A DNA stretch of 50,981 nucleotides. It comes from Leadbetterella sp. (GTDB taxonomy: Bacteria; Bacteroidota; Bacteroidia; Cytophagales; Spirosomataceae). Of this stretch, positions 41,693 through 49,910 are shown one piece after another. The stretch spans positions 1 to 50,981 of the forward strand of contig JAHBUH010000030.1 in NCBI GenBank assembly GCA_019638185.1, written 5' to 3'. The notes under the pieces were generated by a model. That model made no database searches. It was given only the letters and a program-made list of their open reading frames with translations, and was not told the origin of the DNA. Made by a program: the position numbers and the translations under genes. Numbering within the stretch: position 1 is the first letter of the stretch; every line of letters starts with the position of its first letter.

Positions 41693-42553
41693 TCAGGAAT
41701 CCCTTTCGCTTTTGCGAAATTTTGTCAGTAGTGCCATTCCCAGCCAATATAAGAGGAAAAAAGCTATTCCCGGAATAAAGAAAAGCATTAGAAATTCAAA
41801 CCCTTTGGGGAAATTGAATCCATTAATAAAGACCAATGTGGCCGAGGTAATTCCCAATAAACTGAACAGGGTGTTTAGGATGAGACACCATATTTTGATT
41901 TGTTTCAACCTGTAAAAATGGAATGAAAGCCATAATACTACCATAAATTGGAAATACCGTCCGAAAACCGCAAGGTTACGAACAGTTTTGATATTGTCAT
42001 AGTGTTCACTAAAATCCTGAGCATTTTTGCCCTGACTTACCCACTCTTTCAATCCTTCAGGGTACAGGTAGTGATGGGTAAATTCCCAGGTATATTCTGC
42101 AAAGGCGGAGGCAAGAATTATGGCCAATATCCACTTTGTGGATTTCCTTATCTCTAATGCCTCGTATGTGTATAGCCACCAAACAAAACCTCCAAAAAGT
42201 ATCAATGCTACAAAAAGCATAATATACCGCAAATGCTCCCGTTCGGGATGCTCAAGCATTTTAAGGCTGAGGTCTGGTCCGGAGGCCAAACCGAATATTA
42301 CTACAAGTGGGTATAGCAACAAAAAAAGTATTATTCCGCCAACTGGTATTTTTTCAAAAGACCCATGGAAATAGCTTAGTAAACGTAATACAATCAATAT
42401 AGAAGCGATTGAAACAGCTGCTGAAATTACAAGATAAGCCCGGAAACTGTTTGTTTCCACGTAGGGTGAGTATGGGCTTATAGCAATCGCACATAGGAAG
42501 GGTAATATAACCAGGACCAGGACTACCAGTGTAGTAACTATTTTTCTTTTCAT
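41693..42553 (-). CDS. Multi-span membrane protein, function unknown
   Basis: This 286-residue integral membrane protein has about eight hydrophobic segments (around 5-27, 38-60, 72-92, 108-130, 141-158, 190-215, 222-245, 250-275). A polar loop 'FTHHYLYPEGLKEWVSQGKNAQDFSEHYDNIKT' lies near 158-190. No transporter or enzyme motif is recognised. It is more AT-rich than the flanking housekeeping genes and is followed upstream by an AraC regulator on the same strand, 134 bases away, which may control it. Confidence 0.8.
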   Translation of the reverse strand: MKRKIVTTLVVLVLVILPFLCAIAISPYSPYVETNSFRAYLVISAAVSIASILIVLRLLSYFHGSFEKIPVGGIILFLLLYPLVVIFGLASGPDLSLKMLEHPEREHLRYIMLFVALILFGGFVWWLYTYEALEIRKSTKWILAIILASAFAEYTWEFTHHYLYPEGLKEWVSQGKNAQDFSEHYDNIKTVRNLAVFGRYFQFMVVLWLSFHFYRLKQIKIWCLILNTLFSLLGITSATLVFINGFNFPKGFEFLMLFFIPGIAFFLLYWLGMALLTKFRKSERDS

Positions 42554-42687
42554 TTGTTGGTTAATTTGACAACGTTTAAAACCAAAAACTTTTTAGCCGC
42601 ATACGCCCGTGGGACAGGGTGTCTAAAGAAAATATTATGCAAAGGTTATGGAAACGGGAAGGTTAACATAGTAAAAAAACGACATCT

Positions 42688-43473
42688 TTAATAAATGATC
42701 GCGTTTTCAAAATCAAAACGGGTTGGTACTCCATTTGTAAATTGCTTAAAATCACGCAGCAGGTGCATTTGATCATAATAGCCCACCCTGTAAGTAATAT
42801 CAGTCCAGGTAAGATGGGGCGTTCTCTTTTTAATTTTCATTGCTTCGTTAAACTTTAAAATTCTTTGGTACAATTTGGGATTGACACCTGTTCTCTCAAA
42901 AAAAATTCTTTCAAATTGCCTTTTGCTAAGACACGCATCCGAGGCTAATTTGTCTAACGGGTATTGGTATAGACCCTTTTGGTTTATCACCACATCAATG
43001 GGGAGTGGATACGTTTTAATGGTTTTTAGTTTATTTGTGAAATATTGGTCTGCAAAGTCCGCCATTTCCTCAAAATCCTTAGCATTGGCAATTTGTTCTT
43101 TCAGTGTCTTGACAGAATTACCCAAAACCGAAATGGTTTCTGTATGTTCGTGGGTAAACAATGACATAGGAATATGAAACAATCGGTAAAAGCCTCCTGT
43201 TTGAAAAATGATTTTAAACAGGATATAATCGTTGGGAGTTAGCATATCTATTCTTGTTGAAGATTGACGGATGATGAAAGTATCGGTTGTTTTAACAAAT
43301 TCTCCCTGAATCCTGCTATAGGGTAAATTCCTGGGGAAGAAGCATATGGCCTCTTCGGGTGTAGGGGTATTGGACAAAATCACCGGCGATGCTTTTTGCC
43401 AATGCACATACCAATATTCTTTGACAAATTCAGCTAAACAAGGGCTCGGTTTCTTTTTAAGTAAATCAGGCAT
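42688..43473 (-). CDS. AraC family transcriptional regulator
   Basis: This 261-residue regulator has an N-terminal sensory region (about 1-150, of the DUF6597 type: 'PSPCLAEFVKEYWYVHW' and 'FKIIFQTGGFYRLFHIPM') and a C-terminal AraC/XylS double helix-turn-helix (about 165-258) with 'LASDACLSKRQFERIFFERTGVNPKLYQRILKFNEAM' and 'DITYRVGYYDQMHLLRDFKQFTNGVPTRF'. It lies just upstream of the membrane-protein gene on the same strand and shares its AT-rich composition. The inducer is unknown. Confidence 0.9.
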   Translation of the reverse strand: MPDLLKKKPSPCLAEFVKEYWYVHWQKASPVILSNTPTPEEAICFFPRNLPYSRIQGEFVKTTDTFIIRQSSTRIDMLTPNDYILFKIIFQTGGFYRLFHIPMSLFTHEHTETISVLGNSVKTLKEQIANAKDFEEMADFADQYFTNKLKTIKTYPLPIDVVINQKGLYQYPLDKLASDACLSKRQFERIFFERTGVNPKLYQRILKFNEAMKIKKRTPHLTWTDITYRVGYYDQMHLLRDFKQFTNGVPTRFDFENAIIY

Positions 43474-43675
43474 GTTTATACAGGTGTTATTATTGCAAAG
43501 GAGTCTTTAAAGAGTTCAGCAAACGCCGGCATTTATGCAGCTCCCCCAAATTTATTACGTATAACTTCTTTCTACAAAACCAGTTACTCATATTTTGTTA
43601 GTTCTTCTGCAAATATTTTTGGGCATCCGGAACCCCCGAAGCTGAATTAACTGTTGAAACTCGTAATTTTACCCC
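43474..43675. other. Divergent spacer between araC-type gene and ABC-F gene
   Basis: This 202-base AT-rich spacer separates two divergent genes and must hold both promoters. I found no exact TAnnTTTG box, hairpin or small ORF in it that I would defend. Confidence 0.5.
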
Positions 43676-45538
43676 ATGAATTATTTGTCAGCAGAAAATT
43701 TAGGGCGGAACCTGGGCGAAAGATGGCTTTTCAGGGATTTGACATTCGGAATATTACAGGGAGAGAAGGTAGCACTGATCGGGAGTAACGGGAGCGGGAA
43801 GTCGTCACTGATGGACGTACTGGCCGGGAAAGTGGCCCCGGATGAGGGCATAGTAAGCGTGCGGAAGGAGATCCGGGTGGGTTACCTGCACCAGAATCCC
43901 GATTTTAACGATGCCCATACGGTGCTGGAAGTGCTGTTCTCTTCTGAAAATGAGATCACCCGGGCCATCCGGGAGTATGAAAAAGCCACGGAGGCGGCTG
44001 ACAGCGCCGCCATCACGCATTATGCCGAGGTGCTGACCCGCCTGAACGGCTGGGATTATGAGGCCAAAGTGAAGCAGATCCTGGGTAAGCTGGGTATTCA
44101 TGACCTCGACAAGCTGATCGGGGAGCTGTCAGGAGGACAGAAAAAGCGGGTATTCCTGGCGCGGGTGCTGATTGAAGAACCCGATTTCCTGATCCTGGAT
44201 GAGCCTACGAACCACCTGGATCTGGACACCATAGAGTGGCTGGAAGGCTACCTCTCAGCCAGCACCATGACCCTGTTCCTGGTCACTCACGACCGTTACT
44301 TCCTGGATAAGGTGTGTAACCGCATCATGGAGCTGAATAACTCCAGAATATACAAGTACCAGGGAAATTATGCCTATTTCCTGGAGAAAAAGGCGGAGCG
44401 GGAAGAGATAGAGGCCACCGTACTGGAGAAAGACAAAAACCTGCTTCGCAAAGAACTGGAATGGATGCGCCGGCAGCCCAAAGCCCGGACCCACAAGGCC
44501 ACTTACCGGGAGAATGCTTTTTACGAGTTAAAGGAAAAGACATCCGGGAAACGGAATGAGGAGAAGCTGGAGCTGAGCATGAAAACCGAGCGGATCGGGA
44601 ATAAGATCATGGAGATCCAGCATGTGAGCAAGGGCTATAACGGGCAAACCCTGATCCGGGAGTTTAGTTATACATTTAAGCGGGGTGACCGCATCGGGAT
44701 CGTGGGCCGGAACGGGATGGGGAAATCCACGCTGCTGAGCCTGATCACGGAGGAGGTGAAACCGGATATGGGGAAAATTGTAAAAGGCGAAACCATAAAA
44801 ATAGGGTATTATAAGCAGGACGGACTGGTGTATGAGCCGGAGCAGAAGGTGATAGAAAATGTGCGGGAGATAGCAGATTATATCAAGATGGCTGACGGGC
44901 GCGAGATCAGTGTTTCGGCCTTCCTGACCTTATTCCTGTTCCCCCCGGCGGTGCAGTACAGCCCTATAGCCAAGCTTTCAGGCGGAGAAAAGCGGCGGCT
45001 GCAGCTGCTGAAGGTGCTGGTAGAGAACCCGAACTTCCTGATCCTGGATGAGCCTACCAATGACCTGGATATTGCCACGCTCAATATGCTGGAGGAGTTT
45101 TTGATGAATTATTCGGGCTGCCTGCTGGTGGTCTCGCACGACCGCTATTTCCTGGACCGGCTGGTAGATCACACCTTTGCGTTTGAAGGGAACGGCTATG
45201 TCAAAGATTTTCCGGGTAATTATACCGATTACCGGAACTGGGCCGATGAACAGTTAAAAGAGCAGCGAAGGGAAGAAAAGCCCAAAGCGGAGGGGACACG
45301 GCCGGTAGTTCAGGACTCTCCCAAACGGAAGCTGAGCTTTAAGGAGAAACAGGAGTTTGAGGCATTGGAGAAAGAGATCCCGAAGCTGGAGGCTGAAAAG
45401 AGCGAGCTTTCCGACAAGCTTTCGGGCGGGATAAGTGATTTTGATGAAATATCCCGGATATCCACACGGCTGGAGGAGGTGGTGGTGGAGTTGGAAATGA
45501 AGGAGCTGCGCTGGCTGGAACTGAGTGAATGGATGTAG
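43676..45538 (+). CDS. ABC-F ATPase (Uup-like)
   Basis: ABC-F proteins are soluble double ATPases acting on the ribosome. The 620-residue protein has two nucleotide-binding domains: Walker A 'GSNGSGKSS' (36-44) with 'LSGGQKKRVFLARVL' and 'LILDEPTNHLDLD', then Walker A 'GRNGMGKST' with 'LSGGEKRRLQLLKVL' and 'LILDEPTNDLDI'. The linker (about 240-305) is rich in charged residues, and a C-terminal coiled coil (about 555-615, 'KEKQEFEALEKEIPKLEAEK') resembles the Uup DNA-binding tail. Both catalytic glutamates are present. A role in ribosome rescue or genome maintenance is more likely than drug resistance, but this is inference. Confidence 0.93.
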   Translation: MNYLSAENLGRNLGERWLFRDLTFGILQGEKVALIGSNGSGKSSLMDVLAGKVAPDEGIVSVRKEIRVGYLHQNPDFNDAHTVLEVLFSSENEITRAIREYEKATEAADSAAITHYAEVLTRLNGWDYEAKVKQILGKLGIHDLDKLIGELSGGQKKRVFLARVLIEEPDFLILDEPTNHLDLDTIEWLEGYLSASTMTLFLVTHDRYFLDKVCNRIMELNNSRIYKYQGNYAYFLEKKAEREEIEATVLEKDKNLLRKELEWMRRQPKARTHKATYRENAFYELKEKTSGKRNEEKLELSMKTERIGNKIMEIQHVSKGYNGQTLIREFSYTFKRGDRIGIVGRNGMGKSTLLSLITEEVKPDMGKIVKGETIKIGYYKQDGLVYEPEQKVIENVREIADYIKMADGREISVSAFLTLFLFPPAVQYSPIAKLSGGEKRRLQLLKVLVENPNFLILDEPTNDLDIATLNMLEEFLMNYSGCLLVVSHDRYFLDRLVDHTFAFEGNGYVKDFPGNYTDYRNWADEQLKEQRREEKPKAEGTRPVVQDSPKRKLSFKEKQEFEALEKEIPKLEAEKSELSDKLSGGISDFDEISRISTRLEEVVVELEMKELRWLELSEWM

Positions 45539-45539
45539 T

Positions 45540-46120
45540 ATGGATTTTACAGCTATTCGCCAAAATATAGAAAAACACATCGATTTAAGCGAAGAGGAGT
45601 TTTCTTATTTTACGTCTTTGCTGAAGAGAAGAATTGCTCCTAAAAAAAACTTTTATTGCAGGCCGGACAAAGTTGTACTACTTTCAGCTTTGTAAATTCC
45701 GGAGTGCTCCGGGCTTATTATCTGGATGATTCCGGGAAAGAATCTACCGTCATGTTCGCTTTAAAAGATTGGTGGATAACCGATATGTATTGCTTTGTAA
45801 ATGGGCTCCCGGCCATGTTGAATATTGAAACGCTGGCAGATTCAGAAGTATTACAGATTTCTAAAGCCGATCTGGATGCCTTGGTTGATAAAATACCAAA
45901 GTTTGAACGATTTTTAAGGATTTTAATGCAAAATGCCTACACAAGAGAACAACTTAGGGTAATAGATAGCTTGTCGCGTACTGCAGAAGACAGGTACCAC
46001 ATTTTTATAAAAAAGTACCCGCAGGTGGTGCAGCTGGTTACTCAAAGACAAATAGCTTCTTATTTAGGAATTACCCCCGAGTTTTTAAGCACGATCAGAG
46101 CAAAAAAAGCAAATTCTTAA
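45540..46120 (+). pseudogene. Crp/Fnr-type regulator with a frameshift in an A8 run
   Basis: ATG 45540 opens a frame encoding 'MDFTAIRQNIEKHIDLSEEE' and on to 'LLKRRIAPKK', the normal start of a Bacteroidota Crp-type regulator, but it stops at 45693-45695. The rest of the protein continues in another frame from the A8 run at 45642-45649: 'LLLQAGQSCTTFSFVNSGVL', a cyclic-nucleotide-binding-like domain, and a C-terminal helix-turn-helix ('TQRQIASYLGITPEFLSTIR'). One extra A would give an intact protein of 193 residues. The defect may be a real mutation, a sequencing error in the homopolymer, or a slippage-controlled switch. The start lies 1 base after the ABC-F stop. Confidence 0.8.
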
Positions 46121-46178
46121 TCTACCTTATTTTTTTTCAGAGGCGGGAGTATTCTCTTTGTAAAAAAAATGAACAGAT

Positions 46179-46535
46179 ATGCTGATTTTGATTTCGGGTC
46201 CCTACAGGGGCGGAACAAACGATGATCCGGTTCTTATCAGGAAAAATTTAGATAATTTAGAAGCCGTGGCCCTGCCTCTGTTTAGAAAAGGTCACATTCC
46301 TTTAATCGGGGAGTGGGTGGCTTTACCGCTGATACACTTAGCCGGGTCACAAAAAACAGGGGATGAGATCTGGGATGAGATCCAGTATCCTGTAGCGCAT
46401 GGGTTGCTCGAGAAATGCGATGCAGTGCTGCGGATTGCGGGAGCGTCTAAAGGAGCAGACCAGGATGTACGTATTGCCCTGGAAAAAGGAATTAAAGTAT
46501 ATTACAGTTTAGAGGAGGTGCCTTATGCCCGGTAG
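46179..46535 (+). CDS. DUF4406 protein (nucleoside deoxyribosyltransferase-like fold)
   Basis: This 118-residue protein has '[46 protein letters not shown]' and '[38 protein letters not shown]', the pattern of DUF4406 and distant nucleoside 2-deoxyribosyltransferases: a glycine/tyrosine nucleotide loop after strand 1 and a late 'SKGADQDV' helix. The reaction is unproven. It overlaps the nudK gene by 11 bases, so the two are co-translated. Confidence 0.82.
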   Translation: MLILISGPYRGGTNDDPVLIRKNLDNLEAVALPLFRKGHIPLIGEWVALPLIHLAGSQKTGDEIWDEIQYPVAHGLLEKCDAVLRIAGASKGADQDVRIALEKGIKVYYSLEEVPYAR

Positions 46536-47106
46536 TCGTATCCACATTTTGAAAACCGAAGTTTTGTCGGATAATTGGTATATACTGAAAAAAATAACTT
46601 TTGAGTATATCAGAAAAGACGGTATAACCGAAGTTCAAAGCCGGGAAGCTTATGACAGAGGAAACGGAGCAGTTATTCTGCTGTATAACCTGTCACAGAA
46701 GAGCGTTATTCTGACCCGGCAATTCAGGCTCCCCACGTACATTAACGGAAATCCGGACGGCATGTTGATAGAGGCATGTGCCGGGCTGCTGGATAAAGAT
46801 AACGCAGAAGAGTGTATCAGACGGGAAACCGAAGAAGAGACAGGCTACAAAACAGGAGAAGTAAAAAAAGTTTTTGAAGCGTATATGTCGCCCGGTTCTG
46901 TCACAGAGATTTTATATTTTTTTATAGCAGAATACACAAAAGACATGAAGGTTTCTGATGGCGGAGGGCTACATGAAGAGGCTGAAGATATTGAAGTTTT
47001 AGAATTGCCTTTTGATGAGTGCTTAACCCTGATGGAGAAAGGAGAGATTAAAGATGCCAAGACCATTATGTTACTGCAATATCTTAAAATAAATAATGTT
47101 CTGTAA
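46525..47106 (+). CDS. nudK: Nudix hydrolase, GDP-mannose pyrophosphatase type
   Basis: This 193-residue protein resembles NudK, which splits GDP-mannose and related sugar nucleotides into GMP and sugar phosphate. The '[29 protein letters not shown]' strand pair and the Nudix box '[22 protein letters not shown]' (REx2EE core intact) are followed by '[21 protein letters not shown]', typical of the ADP-ribose/GDP-mannose branch. Substrate choice within that branch is uncertain. It overlaps the DUF4406 gene and ends an AT-rich three-gene patch. Confidence 0.88.
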   Translation: MPGSRIHILKTEVLSDNWYILKKITFEYIRKDGITEVQSREAYDRGNGAVILLYNLSQKSVILTRQFRLPTYINGNPDGMLIEACAGLLDKDNAEECIRRETEEETGYKTGEVKKVFEAYMSPGSVTEILYFFIAEYTKDMKVSDGGGLHEEAEDIEVLELPFDECLTLMEKGEIKDAKTIMLLQYLKINNVL

Positions 47107-47204
47107 AACGATAGCTTTTCCATACCAATTGCACTTAACTTACCCCAAATATACCCTTTCCAATAAGTTTTCAGCAGGAGACGCAATTTCTTTGCTATAA
47201 CGCA

Positions 47205-47233
47205 TTTGGCTCTTTTCCGGCGCCGTAACTTTG
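47205..47233 (+). promoter_or_regulatory. Candidate promoter of the MFS gene
   Basis: TTTG (47205-47208), a 17-base spacer and TAACTTTG (47226-47233) match the Bacteroidota TTTG/TAnnTTTG layout. The ATG at 47254 follows 20 bases later. Confidence 0.55.
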
Positions 47234-47253
47234 TGCCGGATAATGAAAAAGTT

Positions 47254-48450
47254 ATGAAGAAAAGTTTAATATCCCTCGCTTTTGGCTCTTTTGCAATTGG
47301 TATGACGGAGTTTACCATGATGGGTATCCTGCCGGATATTGCGAAAGACCTTTCTGTGGAAATTCCTACGGCCGGTCACCTGATCGCCATTTATGCGCTG
47401 GGGGTGGTAGTGGGCGCGCCTATACTGGTGCTGTTCAGTACGAAATACCCTCCTAAGAATGTGCTGTTATTCCTGATGTTCCTGTTCCTGGTGTTTAACG
47501 GGCTGTTTACCGTAGCGCCGGAGTATTATACGCTGATGATCACCCGTTTCATGGCGGGATTACCGCACGGGGCGTTTTTCGGGGTGGGGTCTGTGGTGGC
47601 TACGCGCCTGGCTGACCGGGGCCGGGAAGCGCAGTCTATAGCGGTGATGTTTACTGGCATGACGGTAGCTAACCTGCTGGGCGTACCGTTGGGTACGTAT
47701 ATCGGCCATGAATATTCCTGGAGACTCACCTATCTTTTTGTGAGCCTGTGCGGCGCTGCTACCATGGCGGCTATTTATTTCTGGCTTCCTGCCCTGAAAT
47801 CGCATTTCAGCGGGAATGTCTTCCGGCAGCTGGATTATTTCCGGTCGCCGCTGGCCTGGATCCTGATTGCCATGATCTCCATAGGTACGGGCGGGCTTTT
47901 TGCCTGGATGAGCTACATAGCCCCGTTAATGACGGAGGTAGCGGGCTTACAGGCGGGCGAAGTGCCGTTTATTATGGTGCTGGTAGGACTGGGTATGGTG
48001 TTTGGTAACCTGCTGGGCGGTAAGCTGGCAGACAGTACCACGCCCATTAAGGCCTCTATTATCTGTTTCCTGTCTATGGCCGTGTGCCTGATCCTGGTGT
48101 ATTTTACCATTGATATCAAAGGAATGGCCTATTTCTGGGCATTTACCACGGGCATGATCTCGTTTACGCTGGGCTCACCGCTGCAGATGGTGCTGATTAA
48201 TTCCGCCAAAGGCTATGAGACCATAGCAGCGGCAGGCGGTCAGGCCAGCTTTAACCTGGGAAATACCTTCGGGGCATATTTTGGCGGGCTGCCTATCGTG
48301 TACGGGTTTGCGTATAATTCGCCGCTGCTAGTAGGAGTAGCCATGGCGATGGGCGGTGTGCTGATCGCTACGTATGTTTCGGTGAATAAGCTGCTGACCC
48401 GGAAACCGGAAGTCGCTCCTGTAGAGGAAGTCGAGCTCTGCCACGCGTAA
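47254..48450 (+). CDS. MFS transporter, DHA1 (AraJ-like) family
   Basis: The start chosen is ATG 47254 ('MKKSLISLAFGSFAIGMTEF'); the upstream frame is open but would include the promoter. The 398-residue protein has about twelve transmembrane helices. The DHA1 motifs are visible: 'GSFAIGMTEFTMMGILPDIA' in helix 1, 'TRFMAGLPHGAFFGVGSVVATRLADRGREAQSIAVMF' near helix 4-5 and 'GVPLGTYIGHEYSWRLTYLF'. This branch includes sugar-efflux and drug exporters (AraJ, Cml). The substrate is unknown. It is monocistronic with its own promoter. Confidence 0.92.
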   Translation: MKKSLISLAFGSFAIGMTEFTMMGILPDIAKDLSVEIPTAGHLIAIYALGVVVGAPILVLFSTKYPPKNVLLFLMFLFLVFNGLFTVAPEYYTLMITRFMAGLPHGAFFGVGSVVATRLADRGREAQSIAVMFTGMTVANLLGVPLGTYIGHEYSWRLTYLFVSLCGAATMAAIYFWLPALKSHFSGNVFRQLDYFRSPLAWILIAMISIGTGGLFAWMSYIAPLMTEVAGLQAGEVPFIMVLVGLGMVFGNLLGGKLADSTTPIKASIICFLSMAVCLILVYFTIDIKGMAYFWAFTTGMISFTLGSPLQMVLINSAKGYETIAAAGGQASFNLGNTFGAYFGGLPIVYGFAYNSPLLVGVAMAMGGVLIATYVSVNKLLTRKPEVAPVEEVELCHA

Positions 48451-48487
48451 AACGGATGGGGAAAAGCGCCCGCCCGTATAAAATTTA

Positions 48488-48518
48488 TTGACGGCTTCAG
48501 GATAAGTGCGTAACTTTC
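48488..48518 (+). promoter_or_regulatory. Candidate promoter of the 48537 gene
   Basis: TTG (48488-48490), a 20-base spacer and TAACTTTC (48511-48518, one mismatch to TAnnTTTG) lie 18 bases before the ATG at 48537. Confidence 0.4.
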
Positions 48519-48536
48519 CGGCACTAAGCATCACCT

Positions 48537-49619
48537 ATGCGCGCTGTACTCTTTCTTTTTGTTTTCTGCAGTTTCCCGGCCTGGGGTCAAACCGACTTCT
48601 ACGAGAAGTATTACCCGGCCATTGACCGGGCGGAACAGGCTTTTATCCGGGATGAATTTACAGAGGCCATCCGGCATTATACCGAGGCTTTTAAGGCGGT
48701 GGAAAAGCCACTGGCCCGGGATATCTATAACGGCGTGGTGTGTTATTACCTGTCTGGGAACATAGACGGCGCCAAACCCTGGCTGCTGCTCCTGGCTCGT
48801 AAAGGCATAGATCCGGCGGTGCTGGAAGGCCAGGAGGCGTTTAAGGCATCGAACATCCAGGCGGAGTGGAAAACCTTCCGGCCGGTGTACCAGCAGATTT
48901 ATGATACGTTTTCACCCGATAAAGATGAGGCTACCGATCAGCTGATCCGTACTATCCAGGAGCAGATGGAGGAGATCCGCAAGATCCATAACGGCCTGCC
49001 GGACATTTATTATGAAATGGACAGCCTGACAGTGCTGACGCCGGGAGATTCTGCCGCGATCAGCCTGGGTGAAAGTAAAATGAAGGCCATTTATGACGCT
49101 GTCAGCACGGCTGCGGCTGACCACATTATGCGGTATGGGCTGCCTTCCGAAGACCGTTATGGGATTGTTTCGGAAGACCTGACCATGGATGCGTTACGTA
49201 GCTTTTTATCGAATATCAACTTTTATTCCCTCCTTCCCGGTACCAGCCCGGAGATGCTTCGTCCGCTGAATGAGAAGCTGCTGGAAGAGGTAGGGAAGGG
49301 GAATGTTCACCGCGACTACGTGCTGGAAACGGTAGATGCCGGAAAGCTGTCTTTTGTACGGCTGGTGATCCCGGATGAGCTTTCCTGTGCAGTGAAGGGC
49401 GATGCCGTCTTCGTAAAGCCCAGGACTAAGGGGCCCGATGACTCGTTTGAGCTGCTGGCCGGAGAAAACGAGGAAATGCAGATTGCGAAAGGCTATTATG
49501 CCATTTTCCGTAACGAGTATTTCCTGATGCATGAGCAGGCCACGTATGAAGATGTGGCGGCTGAGAACTGTGAGCACATCATGAAGCTGGGCCAGGAGCT
49601 GATCCGGGTGGAGCAGTAG
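48537..49619 (+). CDS. Exported protein with TPR-like N-terminus, function unknown
   Basis: This 360-residue protein has a signal peptide (1-17, 'SFPAWGQ') and a TPR-like start ('YYPAIDRAEQAFIRDEFTEAIRHYTEAFKAVEKPLARDIYNGVVCYYLSG', about 25-75). The central part is helical and acidic, and a mixed C-terminal region includes 'DAGKLSFVRLVIPDELSCAVKGD'. No enzyme motif is recognised. It has a possible promoter of its own and lies upstream of the SAM-riboswitch-controlled metX, but a separate promoter makes co-expression unlikely. Confidence 0.82.
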   Translation: MRAVLFLFVFCSFPAWGQTDFYEKYYPAIDRAEQAFIRDEFTEAIRHYTEAFKAVEKPLARDIYNGVVCYYLSGNIDGAKPWLLLLARKGIDPAVLEGQEAFKASNIQAEWKTFRPVYQQIYDTFSPDKDEATDQLIRTIQEQMEEIRKIHNGLPDIYYEMDSLTVLTPGDSAAISLGESKMKAIYDAVSTAAADHIMRYGLPSEDRYGIVSEDLTMDALRSFLSNINFYSLLPGTSPEMLRPLNEKLLEEVGKGNVHRDYVLETVDAGKLSFVRLVIPDELSCAVKGDAVFVKPRTKGPDDSFELLAGENEEMQIAKGYYAIFRNEYFLMHEQATYEDVAAENCEHIMKLGQELIRVEQ

Positions 49620-49649
49620 CTTCCTTTAATTTTATAGATGCGGGAATAC

Positions 49650-49679
49650 TTGTACTTTCCCGTTTTCATTCTATTTTTG
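49650..49679 (+). promoter_or_regulatory. Promoter of the metX riboswitch transcript
   Basis: TTG (49650-49652), a 19-base spacer and TATTTTTG (49672-49679) give the best match to the Bacteroidota promoter in the window. Transcription would start around 49686, just before the riboswitch. Confidence 0.65.
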
Positions 49680-49705
49680 CAATATCAATACATTCCCTCC
49701 GGAGA

Positions 49706-49833
49706 ATTATTGATTTATAAAGATGGGCGGAGAGAATAGGCTCTGTGAAACCCGGGCAACCAAACGGACTTCCGTAAAGGTGCCAATACCTACCTGTCAG
49801 GCCCGGTGCCGGCAGGGATTATAAACCAATAAT
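49706..49833 (+). promoter_or_regulatory. S-box (SAM-I clan) riboswitch upstream of metX
   Basis: Helix P1 is formed by 49706-49720 with 49819-49833, 15 pairs with one A-C mismatch. Inside it lie the hallmark elements: a GGCGGAGAGA segment, then 'CTGTGAAACCCGGGCAACC' (49743-49761), the P3 hairpin ACGGA-CT-TCCGT, the 'AAGGTGCCAATACCTACC' segment (49777-49794) and a P4 stem CCTG...CAGG. The layout agrees with an S-box aptamer, which binds S-adenosylmethionine. The expression platform between 49834 and 49910 has no obvious terminator, so control may act on translation start. Confidence 0.85.
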
Positions 49834-49910
49834 GCGATTTAATTCCCTTTTGGTTAGTACTTTACATCAGGACAGGACAGGCCTGTGCAGGATAAAATAT
49901 AAGCTTTGGT

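Noticed and set aside
46179-46535. DUF4406 gene as a sign of prophage
   Set aside because: The family occurs in phages, but no other phage gene, integrase or attachment site is present nearby.
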